DNA of 64,000 nucleotides. Source: Hydractinia symbiolongicarpus. Taxonomy: Eukaryota > Cnidaria > Hydrozoa > Anthoathecata > Hydractiniidae. The notes under the pieces were generated by a model, which had not been told where the DNA came from, did no database searches, and saw only the letters and a list, made by a program, of their open reading frames with translations. Below, one piece after another: positions 23,058 through 36,150 of the stretch. The position numbers and the translations under genes were made by a program. The stretch covers positions 4,588,001 through 4,652,000 of the forward strand of contig NC_079887.1 of assembly GCF_029227915.1 (NCBI RefSeq), written 5' to 3'. Numbering within the stretch: position 1 is the stretch's first letter; each line of letters opens with the position of its first letter.

Positions 23058-25025
23058 GTTTTCATTTTTGATGAGACGCTGAACAAAAGAAGTTTAATCG
23101 CCGGCAAACGAAAACCTGTGATATCCCGTAAATCCCGGACTTGGCCCGTATAGTCAAAAGTATACAAAGAAAGTACCCAGGGATTAAAGTCATTTCCCGA
23201 ACGATTTTTTAAATTATTATTTCACCAGTAAAGCCCATGAGACTTGTAGTGTTTAAAAATGTTTTCATTTTTGATGAGACGCTGAATAAAAGAAGGTTAA
23301 TCGCCGGCAAACGAAAACCCGCGACTTCCCGTAAATCCCGGACTCGGCCCGTATAGTCAAAAGTATACAAACAAAGTACCTAGGAAGTAAACTTATTTCC
23401 CGAACGATTTTTTAAATTATCTTTTCACCACTAAAACGCATGAGACTTGCAGTTTTCAAAAATGCTTTCATTTTTGATGAGACGCTTAATGAAAGAGGTT
23501 TAATCGCCGGCAAACGAAAACCCGCAATTTCCCGTAAATCCCGGGCTTGGCCCGTATAGTCGAATGTATACAAAGAAAGTACCCTGTGAGTAAACTCATT
23601 TCCAGAACAATTTTTTAAATTATTTTTTCGTCACTAAAACGCATAGGACTTATAGTTTTCAAAAATGTTTTCATTTTTGATAAGACGCTGAATAAAAGAA
23701 GTTTAATCGCCGGCAAACGAAAACCAGCGATTTCCCGTAAATCCCGGGCTTGGCCCGTATAGTTGAATGTATATAAAGAAAGTACCCAGGGAGTAAACTC
23801 ATTTCCCGAACGATTTTTTAAATTATTATTTCACCACTAAAGCCCATGAGCCTGGAAGTTTTTAAAAATGTTTTCATTTTTGATGAGACGCTGAATAAAA
23901 GGAGTTTAAGCGCCGGCAAACAAAAACCCGCGATTTCCCGTAAATCCCGGACTCGGCCCGTATAGTCAAAAGTATACAAAGAAAGTACCCAGGGAGTAAA
24001 CTCATTTCCCGAATGATTTTTTAAATTATCTTTTCACCACTAAAACGCAGGAGCCTTGCAGTTTTCAAAAATGTTTTCATTTTTGATGAGACGCTTAATG
24101 AAAGAGGTTTAATCGCCGGCAAACGAAAACCCGCAATTTCCCGTAAATCCCGGGCTTGGCCCGTATAGTCGAATGTATACAAAGAAAGTACCCTGTGAGT
24201 AAACTCATTTCCAGAACAATTTTTTAAATTATTTTTTCACCACTAAAACGCATAAGACTTATAGTTTTCAAAAATGTTTTCATTTTTGATAAGACGCTGA
24301 ATAAAAGAAGTTTAATCGCCGGCAAACGAAAACCAGCGATTTCCCGTAACTCCCGGGCTTGGCCCGTATAGTTGAATGGATATAAAGAAAGTACCCAGGG
24401 AGTAAACTCATTTCCCGAACGATTTTTTAAATTATTATTTCACCACTAAAGCCCATGAGCCTTATAGTTTTTAAAAATGTTTTCATTTTTGATGAGACGC
24501 TGAATAAAAGGAGTTTAAGCGCCGGCAAACAAAAACCCGCGATTTCCCGTAAATCCCGGACTCGGCCCGTATAGTCAAAAGTATACAAAGAAAGTACCCA
24601 GGGAGTAAACTCATTTCCCGAACGATTTTTTAAATTATTTTTCACCACTAAAACGCAGGAGACTTGTAGTTTTCAGAAACGCTTTCATTTTTGATGAAAC
24701 GCTGAATAAAAGAAGTTTAATCGCCGGCAAATAAAAACCCGCGATTTCCCGTAAATCCCGGACTCGGCCCGTATAGTCAAAAGAATACAAAGAAAGTACC
24801 CAGGGAGTAAACTCAATTCCAAAACGATTTTTTAAATTATCTTTTCACCAATAAAACGCATGAGACTTATAGTTTTCAAAAATGTTTTCATTTTTGATGA
24901 GACGCTGAATAAAAGAAGTTTAATCGCCGGCAAACGAAAACCGGCGATTTCCCGTAAATCCCGGGCTTGGCCCGTATAGTTGAATGTATATAAAGAAAGT
25001 ATCCAGGGAGTAAACTCATTTCCCG
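22360..25025. repeat. 13-monomer block, copy 1
   Basis: This block matches 26220-28875 at an offset of about 3852 bp. Shared marks include TACCTAGGGAG, GCTGAACAAAAGAAG (23080 and 26932), GGGATTAAAGTC (23183 and 27035), AGAAGGTTAATCG, TTTTTCGTCACTAAAACGC and CCTGGAAGTTTTT (23851 and 27703). Without the six extra monomers at its right end the period would be 2636 bp, 13 monomers. It overlaps the right copy of the preceding 7-mer pair, so the 13-mer event reused part of it. Confidence 0.75.
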
Positions 25026-26293
25026 AACGATTTTTTAAATTATTTTTCACCACTAAAACGCAGGAGACTTGTAGTTTTTAAAAATGTTTTCATTTTTGAT
25101 GAGACGCTGAATAAAAGGAGTTTAAGCGCCGGCAAACAAAAACCCGCGATTTCCCGTAAATCCCGGACTCGGCCCGTATAGTCAAAAGTATACAAAGAAA
25201 GTACCCAGGGAGTAAACTCATTTCCCGAATGATTTTTTAAATTATCTTTTCACCACTAAAACGCAGGAGCCTTGCAGTTTTCAAAAATGTTTTCATTTTT
25301 GATGAGACGCTTAATGAAAGAGGTTTAATCGCCGGCAAACGAAAACCCGCAATTTCCCGTAAATCCCGGGCTTGGCCCGTATAGTCGAATGTATACAAAG
25401 AAAGTACCCTGTGAGTAAACTCATTTCCAGAACAATTTTTTAAATTATTTTTTCACCACTAAAACGCATAAGACTTATAGTTTTCAAAAATGTTTTCATT
25501 TTTGATAAGACGCTGAATAAAAGAAGTTTAATCGCCGGCAAACGAAAACCAGCGATTTCCCGTAACTCCCGGGCTTGGCCCGTATAGTTGAATGGATATA
25601 AAGAAAGTACCCAGGGAGTAAACTCATTTCCCGAACGATTTTTTAAATTATTATTTCACCACTAAAGCCCATGAGCCTTATAGTTTTTAAAAATGTTTTC
25701 ATTTTTGATGAGACGCTGAATAAAAGGAGTTTAAGCGCCGGCAAACAAAAACCCGCGATTTCCCGTAAATCCCGGACTCGGCCCGTATAGTCAAAAGTAT
25801 ACAAAGAAAGTACCCAGGGAGTAAACTCATTTCCCGAACGATTTTTTAAATTATTTTTCACCACTAAAACGCAGGAGACTTGTAGTTTTCAGAAACGCTT
25901 TCATTTTTGATGAAACGCTGAATAAAAGAAGTTTAATCGCCGGCAAATAAAAACCCGCGATTTCCCGTAAATCCCGGACTCGGCCCGTATAGTCAAAAGA
26001 ATACAAAGAAAGTACCCAGGGAGTAAACTCAATTCCAAAACGATTTTTTAAATTATCTTTTCACCAATAAAACGCATGAGACTTATAGTTTTCAAAAATG
26101 TTTTCATTTTTGATGAGACGCTGAATAAAAGAAGTTTAATCGCCGGCAAACGAAAACCGGCGATTTCCCGTAAATCCCGGGCTTGGCCCGTATAGTTGAA
26201 TGTATATAAAGAAAGTATCCAGGGAGTAAACTCATTTCCCGAACGATTTTTTAAATTATTTTTCACCACTAAAACGCAGGAGACTTGTAGTTT
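23862..26293. repeat. Tandem 6-monomer pair (period 1216 bp)
   Basis: 23862-25077 repeats as 25078-26293. The junction is unusually sharp. At about 25074-25079 an A-type flank (CAGGAGACTTGTAGTTTT) is joined to a C-type tail (TAAAAATGTTTTC), immediately 5' of the tail dyad. Shared marks include GAATGGATATAAAG (24374 and 25590), AACTCCCGGG and AGTATCCAGGG (near 25000 and 26216). Confidence 0.85.
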
Positions 26294-28875
26294 TCAGAAA
26301 CGTTTTCATTTTTGATGAAACGCTGAATAAAAGAAGTTTAATCGCCGGCAAATGAAAACCCGCCATTTCCCGTAAACCCCGGACTTGGCCTGTATAGTCA
26401 AAAGTATACAAAGAAAGTACCTAGGGAGTAAAGTCATTTCCCGAACGATTTTTTAAATTATTATTTCACCAGTAAAACCCATGAGACTTGCAGTGTTTAA
26501 AAATGTTTTCATTTTTGATGAGACGCTGAATAAAAGAAGTTTAATCGCCGGCAAACGAAAACCCGCGATTTCCCGTAAATCCCGGGCTTGGCCCGTATAG
26601 TTGAATGTATATAAAGAAAGTACCCAGGGAGTAAACTCATTTCCCGAACGATTTTTTAAATTATTTTTTCACCACTAAAACGCATGAGACTTGTAGTTTT
26701 CAGAAATGTTTTCATTTTTGATGGGACGCTTAATGAAAGTGGTTTAATCGCTGGCAAACGAAAACCCGCGATTTCCCGTAAATCCCGGGCTTGGCCCGTA
26801 TAGTTGAATGTATATAAAGAAAGTACCCAGGGAGTAAACTCATTTCCCGAACGATTTTTTAAATTATTATTTCACCACTAAAGCCCATGAGCCTTGTAGT
26901 TTTTAAAAATGTTTTCATTTTTGATGAGACGCTGAACAAAAGAAGTTTAATCGCCGGCAAACGAAAACCTGTGATATCCCGTAAATCCCGGACTTGGCCC
27001 GTATAGTCAAAAGTATACAAAGAAAGTACCCAGGGATTAAAGTCATTTCCCGAACGATTTTTTAAATTATTATTTCACCAGTAAAGCCCATGAGACTTGT
27101 AGTGTTTAAAAATGTTTTCATTTTTGATGAGACGCTGAATAAAAGAAGGTTAATCGCCGGCAAACGAAAACCCGCGACTTCCCGTAAATCCCGGACTCGG
27201 CCCGTATAGTCAAAAGTATACAAACAAAGTACCTAGGAAGTAAACTCATTTCCCGAACGATTTTTTAAATTATCTTTTCACCACTAAAACGCATGAGACT
27301 TGCAGTTTTCAAAAATGCTTTCATTTTTGATGAGACGCTTAATGAAAGAGGTTTAATCGCCGGCAAACGAAAACCCGCAATTTCCCGTAAATCCCGGGCT
27401 TGGCCCGTATAGTCGAATGTATACAAAGAAAGTACCCTGTGAGTAAACTCATTTCCAGAACAATTTTTTAAATTATTTTTTCGTCACTAAAACGCATAGG
27501 ACTTATAGTTTTCAAAAATGTTTTCATTTTTGATAAGACGCTGAATAAAAGAAGTTTAATCGCCGGCAAACGAAAACCAGCGATTTCCCGTAAATCCCGG
27601 GCTTGGCCCGTATAGTTGAATGTATATAAAGAAAGTACCCAGGGAGTAAACTCATTTCCCGAACGATTTTTTAAATTATTATTTCACCACTAAAGCCCAT
27701 GAGCCTGGAAGTTTTTAAAAATGTTTTCATTTTTGATGAGACGCTGAATAAAAGGAGTTTAAGCGCCGGCAAACAAAAACCCGCGATTTCCCGTAAATCC
27801 CGGACTCGGCCCGTATAGTCAAAAGTATACAAAGAAAGTACCCAGGGAGTAAACTCATTTCCCGAATGATTTTTTAAATTATCTTTTCACCACTAAAACG
27901 CAGGAGCCTTGCAGTTTTCAAAAATGTTTTCATTTTTGATGAGACGCTTAATGAAAGAGGTTTAATCGCCGGCAAACGAAAACCCGCAATTTCCCGTAAA
28001 TCCCGGGCTTGGCCCGTATAGTCGAATGTATACAAAGAAAGTACCCTGTGAGTAAACTCATTTCCAGAACAATTTTTTAAATTATTTTTTCACCACTAAA
28101 ACGCATAAGACTTATAGTTTTCAAAAATGTTTTCATTTTTGATAAGACGCTGAATAAAAGAAGTTTAATCGCCGGCAAACGAAAACCAGCGATTTCCCGT
28201 AACTCCCGGGTTGGCCCGTATAGTTGAATGGATATAAAGAAAGTACCCAGGGAGTAAACTCATTTCCCGAACGATTTTTTAAATTATTATTTCACCACTA
28301 AAGCCCATGAGCCTTATAGTTTTTAAAAATGTTTTCATTTTTGATGAGACGCTGAATAAAAGGAGTTTAAGCGCCGGCAAACAAAAACCCGCGATTTCCC
28401 GTAAATCCCGGACTCGGCCCGTATAGTCAAAAGTATACAAAGAAAGTACCCAGGGAGTAAACTCATTTCCCGAACGATTTTTTAAATTATTTTTCACCAC
28501 TAAAACGCAGGAGACTTGTAGTTTTCAGAAACGCTTTCATTTTTGATGAAACGCTGAATAAAAGAAGTTTAATCGCCGGCAAATAAAAACCCGCGATTTC
28601 CCGTAAATCCCGGACTCGGCCCGTATAGTCAAAAGAATACAAAGAAAGTACCCAGGGAGTAAACTCAATTCCAAAACGATTTTTTAAATTATCTTTTCAC
28701 CAATAAAACGCATGAGACTTATAGTTTTCAAAAATGTTTTCATTTTTGATGAGACGCGGAATAAAAGAAGTTTAATCGCCGGCAAACGAAAACCGGCGAT
28801 TTCCCGTAAATCCCGGGCTTGGCCCGTATAGTTGAATGTATATAAAGAAAGTATCCAGGGAGTAAACTCATTTCC
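26220..28875. repeat. 13-monomer block, copy 2
   Basis: This is a direct copy of 22360-25025. Differences seen are a one-base loss in CCCGGGTTGGCCCG near 28208 and GACGCGGAATAAAAG near 28755. Similarity ends at CCCAAACG near 28875, where this copy passes into a monomer with TTAATTCACC that is absent from the first copy. Confidence 0.75.
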
Positions 28876-31800
28876 CAAACGATTTTTTAAATTATTAATT
28901 CACCACTAAAGCCCATGAGCCTTGTAGTTTTTAAAAATGTTTTCATTTTTGATGAGACGCTGAACAAAAGAAGTTTAATCGCCGGCAAACGAAAACCTGT
29001 GATATCCCGTAAATCCCGGACTCGGCCCGTATAGTCAAAAGTATACAAAGAAAGTACCCAGGGAGTAAGGTCATTTCCCGAACGATTTTTTAAATTATTA
29101 TTTCACCAGTAAAGCCCATGAGACTTGTAGTGTTTAAAAATGTTTTCATTTTTGATGAGACGCTGAATAAAAGAAGTTTAATCGCCGGCAAACGAAAACC
29201 CGCGACTTCCCGTAAATCCCGGACTCGGCCAGTATAGTCAAAAGTATACAAACAAAGTACCTAGGAAGTAAACTCATTTCCCGAACGATTTTTTAAATTA
29301 TCTTTTCACCACTAAAACGCAGGAGCCTTGCAGTTTTCAAAAATGTTTTCATTTTTGATGAGACGCTTAATGAAAGAGGTTTAATCGCCGGCAAACGAAA
29401 ACCCGCAATTTCCCGTAAATGCCGGGCTTGGCCCGTATAGTCGAATGTATACAAAGAAAGTACCCTGTGAGTAAACTCATTTCCAGAACAATTTTTTAAA
29501 TTATTTTTTCACCACTAAAACGCATAAGACTTATAGTTTTCAAAAATGTTTTCATTTTTGATAAGACGCTGAATAAAAGAAGTTTAATCGCCGGCAAACG
29601 AAAACCAGCGATTTCCCGTAACTCCCGGGCTTGGCCCGTATAGTTGAATGTATATAAAGAAAGTACCCAGGGAGTAAACTCATTTCCCGAACGATTTTTT
29701 AAATTATTATTTCACCACTAAAGCCCATGAGCCTTATAGTTTTTAAAAATGTTTTCATTTTTGATGAGACGCTGAATAAAAGGAGTTTAAGCGCCGGCAA
29801 ACAAAAACCCGCGATTTCCCGTAAATCCCGGACTCGGCCCGTATAGTCAAAAGTATACAAAGAAAGTACCCAGGGAGTAAACTCATTTCCCGAACGATTT
29901 TTTAAATTATTTTTCACCACTAAAACGCAGGAGACTTGTAGTTTTCAGAAACGCTTTCATTTTTGATGAAACGCTGAATAAAAGAAGTTTAATCGCCGGC
30001 AAATAAAAACCCGCGATTTCCCGTAAATCCCGGACTCGGCCCGTATAGTCAAAAGAATACAAAGAAAGTACCCAGGGAGTAAACTCAATTCCAAAACGAT
30101 TTTTTAAATTATCTTTTCACCAATAAAACGCATGAGACTTTTAGTTTTTAAAAATGTTTTCATTTTTGATGAGACGCTGAATAAAAGAAGTTTAATCGCC
30201 GGCAAACGAAAACCGGCGATTTCCCGTAAATCCCGGGCTTGGCCCGTATAGTTGAATGTATATAAAGAAAGTATCCAGGGAGTAAACTCATTTCCCAAAC
30301 GATTTTTTAAATTATTAATTCACCACTAAAGCCCATGAGCCTTGTAGTTTTTAAAAATGTTTTCATTTTTGATGAGACGCTGAACAAAAGAAGTTTAATC
30401 GCCGGCAAACGAAAACCTGTGATATCCCGTAAATCCCGGACTCGGCCCGTATAGTCAAAAGTATACAAAGAAAGTACCCTGGGAGTAAGGTCATTTCCCG
30501 AACGATTTTTTAAATTATTATTTCACCAGTAAAGCCCATGAGACTTGTAGTGTTTAAAAATGTTTTCATTTTTGATGAGACGCTGAATAAAAGAAGTTTA
30601 ATCGCCGGCAAACGAAAACCCGCGACTTCCCGTAAATCCCGGACTCGGCCAGTATAGTCAAAAGTATACAAACAAAGTACCTAGGAAGTAAACTCATTTC
30701 CCGAACGATTTTTTAAATTATCTTTTCACCACTAAAACGCATGAGACTTGTAGTTTTCAAAAATGTTTTCATTTTTGATGAGACGCTGAATAAAAGGAGT
30801 TTAAGCGCCGGCAAACAAAAACCCGCGATTTCCCGTAAATCACGGACTCGGCCCGTATAGTCAAAAGTATACAAAGAAAGTACCCAGGGAGTAAACTCAT
30901 TTCCCGAACGATTTTTTAAATTATTTTTTCACCACTAAAGCCCATCAGCCTTGTTGTTTTTAAAAATGTTTTCATTTTTGATGAGACGCTGAATAAAAGG
31001 AGTTTAAGCGCCGGCAAATAAAAACCCGCGATTTCCCGTAAATCCCGGACTCGGCCCGTATAGTCAAAAGTATACAAAGAAAGTACCCAGGGAGTAAACT
31101 CATTTCCCGAACGATTTTTTAAATTATTTTTCACCACTAAAACGCAGGAGACTTGTAGTTTTCAGAAACGCTTTCATTTTTGATGAAACGCTGAATAAAA
31201 GAAGTTTAATCGCCGGCAAATAAAAACCCGCGATTTCCCGTAAATCCCGGACTCGGCCCGTATAGTCAAAAGAATACAAAGAAAGTACCCAGGGAGTAAA
31301 CTCATTTCCCGAACGATTTTTTAAATTATTTTTCACCACTAAAACGCAGGAGACTTGTAGTTTTCAGAAACGTTTTCATTTTTGATGAAACGCTGAATAA
31401 AAGAAGTTTAATCGCCGGCAAATGAAAACCCGCCATTTCCCGTAAACCCCGGATTTGGCCTGTATAGTCAAAAGTATACAAAGAAAGTACCCAGGGAGTA
31501 AACTCATTTCCCGAACGATTTTTTAAATACTTTTTCACCACTAAAACGCATGAGACTTGTAGTTTTCAAAAATGTTTTCATTTTTGATGAGACGCTGAAT
31601 AAAAGAAGTTTAATCGCCGGCAAACGAAAACCTGTGATATCCCGTAAATCCCGGACTCGGCCCGTATAGTCAAAAGTATACAAAGAAAGTACCCAGGGAG
31701 TAAAGTCATTTCCCGAAGGATTTTTTAAATAATTATTTCACCAGTAAAGCCCATGAGACTTGTAGTGTTTAAAAATGTTTTCATTTTTGATGTGACGCTG

Positions 31801-32013
31801 AATAAAAGAAGTTTAATCGCCGGCAAACAAAAACCCGCGACTTCCCGTAAATCCCGGACTCGGCCCGTATAGTCAAAAGTATACAAAGAAAGTACCCAGG
31901 GAGTAAACTCATTTCCCGAACGATTTTTTAAATACTTTTTCACCACTAAAACGCATGAGACTTGTAGTTTTCAAAAATGTTTTCATTTTTGATGAGACGC
32001 TGAATAAAAGAAG
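27757..32013. repeat. 21-monomer higher-order repeat, copy 1 (period 4257 bp)
   Basis: This block matches 32014-36150 at an offset of 4257 bp, shown by paired marks at 28279/32536, 30916/35173, 31326/35583 and 31725/35982. It contains a nested 7-mer pair (1420 bp). The right edge of the unit at ~32014 is a chimera of the two alternative unit starts, GAAGTTTAATCG and GGAGTTTAAGCG, giving AAGTTTAAGCG. Confidence 0.85.
27885..30725. repeat. Nested tandem 7-monomer pair (period 1420 bp), in 21-mer copy 1
   Basis: Monomers from about 27885-29304 repeat as about 29305-30724. Paired marks are the CAGGAGCCTTGCAG word (27899 and 29319), AACTCCCGGG, CAATTCCAAAACG (28668 and 30088) and TTAATTCACC (28894 and 30314). 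The exchange lies in the interval GATTTTTTAAATTATCTTTTC through ACTAAAACGCA, bounded by GAATGATT on the left and CGCATGAG on the right. The same pair exists in the other 21-mer copy, so it is older than the 21-mer duplication. Confidence 0.8.
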
Positions 32014-35000
32014 TTTAAGCGCCGGCAAACAAAAACCCGCGATTTCCCGTAAATCCCGGACTCGGCCCGTATAGTCAAAAGTATACAAAGAAAGTACCCA
32101 GGGAGTAAACTCATTTCCCGAATGATTTTTTAAATTATCTTTTCACCACTAAAACGCAGGAGCCTTGCAGTTTTCAAAAATGTTTTCATTTTTGATGAGA
32201 CGCTTAATGAAAGAGGTTTAATCGCCGGCAAACGAAAACCCGCAATTTCCCGTAAATCCCGGGCTTGGCCCGTATAGTCGAATGTATACAAAGAAAGTAC
32301 CCTGTGAGTAAACTCATTTCCAGAACAATTTTTTAAATTATTTTTTCACCACTAAAACGCATAAGACTTATAGTTTTCAAAAATGTTTTCATTTTTGATA
32401 AGACGCTGAATAAAAGAAGTTTAATCGCCGGCAAACGAAAACCAGCGATTTCCCGTAACTCCCGGGCTTGGCCCGTATAGTTGAATGGATATAAAGAAAG
32501 TACCCAGGGAGTAAACTCATTTCCCGAACGATTTTTTAAATTATTATTTCACCACTAAAGCCCATGAGCCTTATAGTTTTTAAAAATGTTTTCATTTTTG
32601 ATGAGACGCTGAATAAAAGGAGTTTAAGCGCCGGCAAACAAAAACCCGCGATTTCCCGTAAATCCCGGACTCGGCCCGTATAGTCAAAAGTATACAAAGA
32701 AAGTACCCAGGGAGTAAACTCATTTCCCGAACGATTTTTTAAATTATTTTTCACCACTAAAACGCAGGAGACTTGTAGTTTTCAGAAACGCTTTCATTTT
32801 TGATGAAACGCTGAATAAAAGAAGTTTAATCGCCGTCAAATAAAAACCCGCGATTTCCCGTAAATCCCGGACTCGGCCCGTATAGTCAAAAGAATACAAA
32901 GAAAGTACCCAGGGAGTAAACTCAATTCCAAAACGATTTTTTAAATTATCTTTTCACCAATAAAACGCATGAGACTTATAGTTTTCAAAAATGTTTTCAT
33001 TTTTGATGAGACGCTGAATAAAAGAAGTTTAATCGCCGGCAAACGAAAACCGGCGATTTCCCGTAAATCCCGGGCTTGGCCCGTATAGTTGAATGTATAT
33101 AAAGAAAGTATCCAGGGAGTAAACTCATTTCCCAAACGATTTTTTAAATTATTAATTCACCACTAAAGCCCATGAGCCTTGTAGTTTTTAAAAATGTTTT
33201 CATTTTTGATGAGACGCTGAACAAAAGAAGTTTAATCGCCGGCAAACGAAAACCTGTGATATCCCGTAAATCCCGGACTCGGCCCGTATAGTCAAAAGTA
33301 TACAAAGAAAGTACCCAGGGAGTAAGGTCATTTCCCGAACGATTTTTTAAATTATTATTTCACCAGTAAAGCCCATGAGATTTGTAGTGTTTAAAAATGT
33401 TTTCATTTTTGATGAGACGCTGAATAAAAGAAGTTTAATCGCCGGCAAACGAAAACCCGCGACTTCCCGTAAATCCCGGACTCGGCCAGTATAGTCAAAA
33501 GTATACAAACAAAGTACCTAGGAAGTAAACTCATTTCCCGAACGATTTTTTAAATTATCTTTTCACCACTAAAACGCAGGAGCCTTGCAGTTTTCAAAAA
33601 TGTTTTCATTTTTGATGAGACGCTTAATGAAAGAGGTTTAATCGCCGGCAAACGAAAACCCGCAATTTCCCGTAAATGCCGGGCTTGGCCCGTATAGTCG
33701 AATGTATACAAAGAAAGTACCCTGTGAGTAAACTCATTTCCAGAACAATTTTTTAAATTATTTTTTCACCACTAAAACGCATAAGACTTATAGTTTTCAA
33801 AAATGTTTTCATTTTTGATAAGACGCTGAATAAAAGAAGTTTAATCGCCGGCAAACGAAAACCAGCGATTTCCCGTAACTCCCGGGCTTGGCCCGTATAG
33901 TTGAATGTATATAAAGAAAGTACCCAGGGAGTAAACTCATTTCCCGAACGATTTTTTAAATTATTATTTCACCACTAAAGCCCATGAGCCTTATAGTTTT
34001 TAAAAATGTTTTCATTTTTGATGAGACGCTGAATAAAAGGAGTTTAAGCGCCGGCAAACAAAAACCCGCGATTTCCCGTAAATCCCGGACTCGGCCCGTA
34101 TAGTCAAAAGTATACAAAGAAAGTACCCAGGGAGTAAACTCATTTCCCGAACGATTTTTTAAATTATTTTTCACCACTAAAACGCAGGAGACTTGTAGTT
34201 TTCAGAAACGCTTTCATTTTTGATGAAACGCTGAATAAAAGAAGTTTAATCGCCGGCAAATAAAAACCCGCGATTTCCCGTAAATCCCAGACTCGGCCCG
34301 TATAGTCAAAAGAATACAAAGAAAGTACCCAGGGAGTAAACTCAATTCCAAAACGATTTTTTAAATTATCTTTTCACCAATAAAACGCATGAGACTTATA
34401 GTTTTCAAAAATGTTTTCATTTTTGATGAGACGCTGAATAAAAGAAGTTTAATCGCCGGCAAACGAAAACCGGCGATTTCCCGTAAATCCCGGGCTTGGC
34501 CCGTATAGTTGAATGTATATAAAGAAAGTATCCAGGGAGTAAACTCATTTCCCAAACGATTTTTTAAATTATTAATTCACCACTAAAGCCCATGAGCCTT
34601 GTAGTTTTTAAAAATGTTTTCATTTTTGATGAGACGCTGAACAAAAGAAGTTTAATCGCCGGCAAACGAAAACCTGTGATATCCCGTAAATCCCGGACTC
34701 GGCCCGTATAGTCAAAAGTATACAAAGAAAGTACCCTGGGAGTAAGGTCATTTCCCGAACGATTTTTTAAATTATTATTTCACCAGTAAAGCCCATGAGA
34801 CTTGTAGTGTTTAAAAATATTTTCATTTTTGATGAGACGCTGAATAAAAGAAGTTTAATCGCCGGCAAACGAAAACCCGCGACTTCCCGTAAATCCCGGA
34901 CTCGGCCAGTATAGTCAAAAGTATACAAACAAAGTACCTAGGAAGTAAACTCATTTCCCGAACGATTTTTTAAATTATCTTTTCACCACTAAAACGCATG

Positions 35001-36150
35001 AGACTTGTAGTTTTCAAAAATGTTTTCATTTTTGATGAGACGCTGAATAAAAGGAGTTTAAGCGCCGGCAAACAAAAACCCGCGATTTCCCGTAAATCCC
35101 GGACTCAGCCCGTATAGTCAAAAGTATACAAAGAAAGTACCCAGGGAGTAAACTCATTTCCCGAACGATTTTTTAAATTATTTTTTCACCACTAAAGCCC
35201 ATCAGCCTTGTTGTTTTTAAAAATGTTTTCATTTTTGATGAGACGCTGAATAAAAGGAGTTTAAGCGCCGGCAAATAAAAACCCGCGATTTCCCGTAAAT
35301 CCCGGACTCGGCCCGTATAGTCAAAAGTATACAAAGAAAGTACCCAGGGAGTAAACTCATTTCCCGAACGATTTTTTAAATTATTTTTCACCACTAAAAC
35401 GCAGGAGACTTGTAGTTTTCAGAAACGCTTTCATTTTTGATGAAACGCTGAATAAAAGAAGTTTAATCGCCGGCAAATAAAAACCCGCGATTTCCCGTAA
35501 ATCCCGGACTCGGCCCGTATAGTCAAAAGAATACAAAGAAAGTACCCAGGGAGTAAACTCATTTCCCGAACGATTTTTTAAATTATTTTTCACCACTAAA
35601 ACGCAGGAGACTTGTAGTTTTCAGAAACGTTTTCATTTTTGATGAAACGCTGAATAAAAGAAGTTTAATCGCCGGCAAATGAAAACCCGCCATTTCCCGT
35701 AAACCCCGGATTTGGCCTGTATAGTCAAAAGTATACAAAGAAAGTACCCAGGGAGTAAACTCATTTCCCGAACGATTTTTTAAATACTTTTTCACCACTA
35801 AAACGCATGAGACTTGTAGTTTTCAAAAATGTTTTCATTTTTGATGAGACGCTGAATAAAAGAAGTTTAATCGCCGGCAAACGAAAACCTGTGATATCCC
35901 GTAAATCCCGGACTCGGCCCGTATAGTCAAAAGTATACAAAGAAAGTACCCAGGGAGTAAAGTCATTTCCCGAAGGATTTTTTAAATAATTATTTCACCA
36001 GTAAAGCCCATGAGACTTGTAGTGTTTAAAAATGTTTTCAATTTTGATGTGACGCTGAATAAAAGAAGTTTAATCGCCGGCAAACAAAAACCCGCGACTT
36101 CCCGTAAATCCCGGACTCGGCCCGTATAGTCAAAAGTATACAAACAAAGT
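32014..36150. repeat. 21-monomer higher-order repeat, copy 2
   Basis: This copy matches 27757-31890 with few changes. Its nested 7-mer pair lies at about 32142-34981. Private changes include CGCCGTCAAATAAAA near 32832, GAGATTTGTAG near 33377, AAAATATTTTC near 34816 and TTTTCAATTTTGATG near 36035. The match ends near 36145, where this copy goes into an E-type middle (ACAAACAAAG) while copy 1 has ACAAAGAAAG. Confidence 0.8.
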
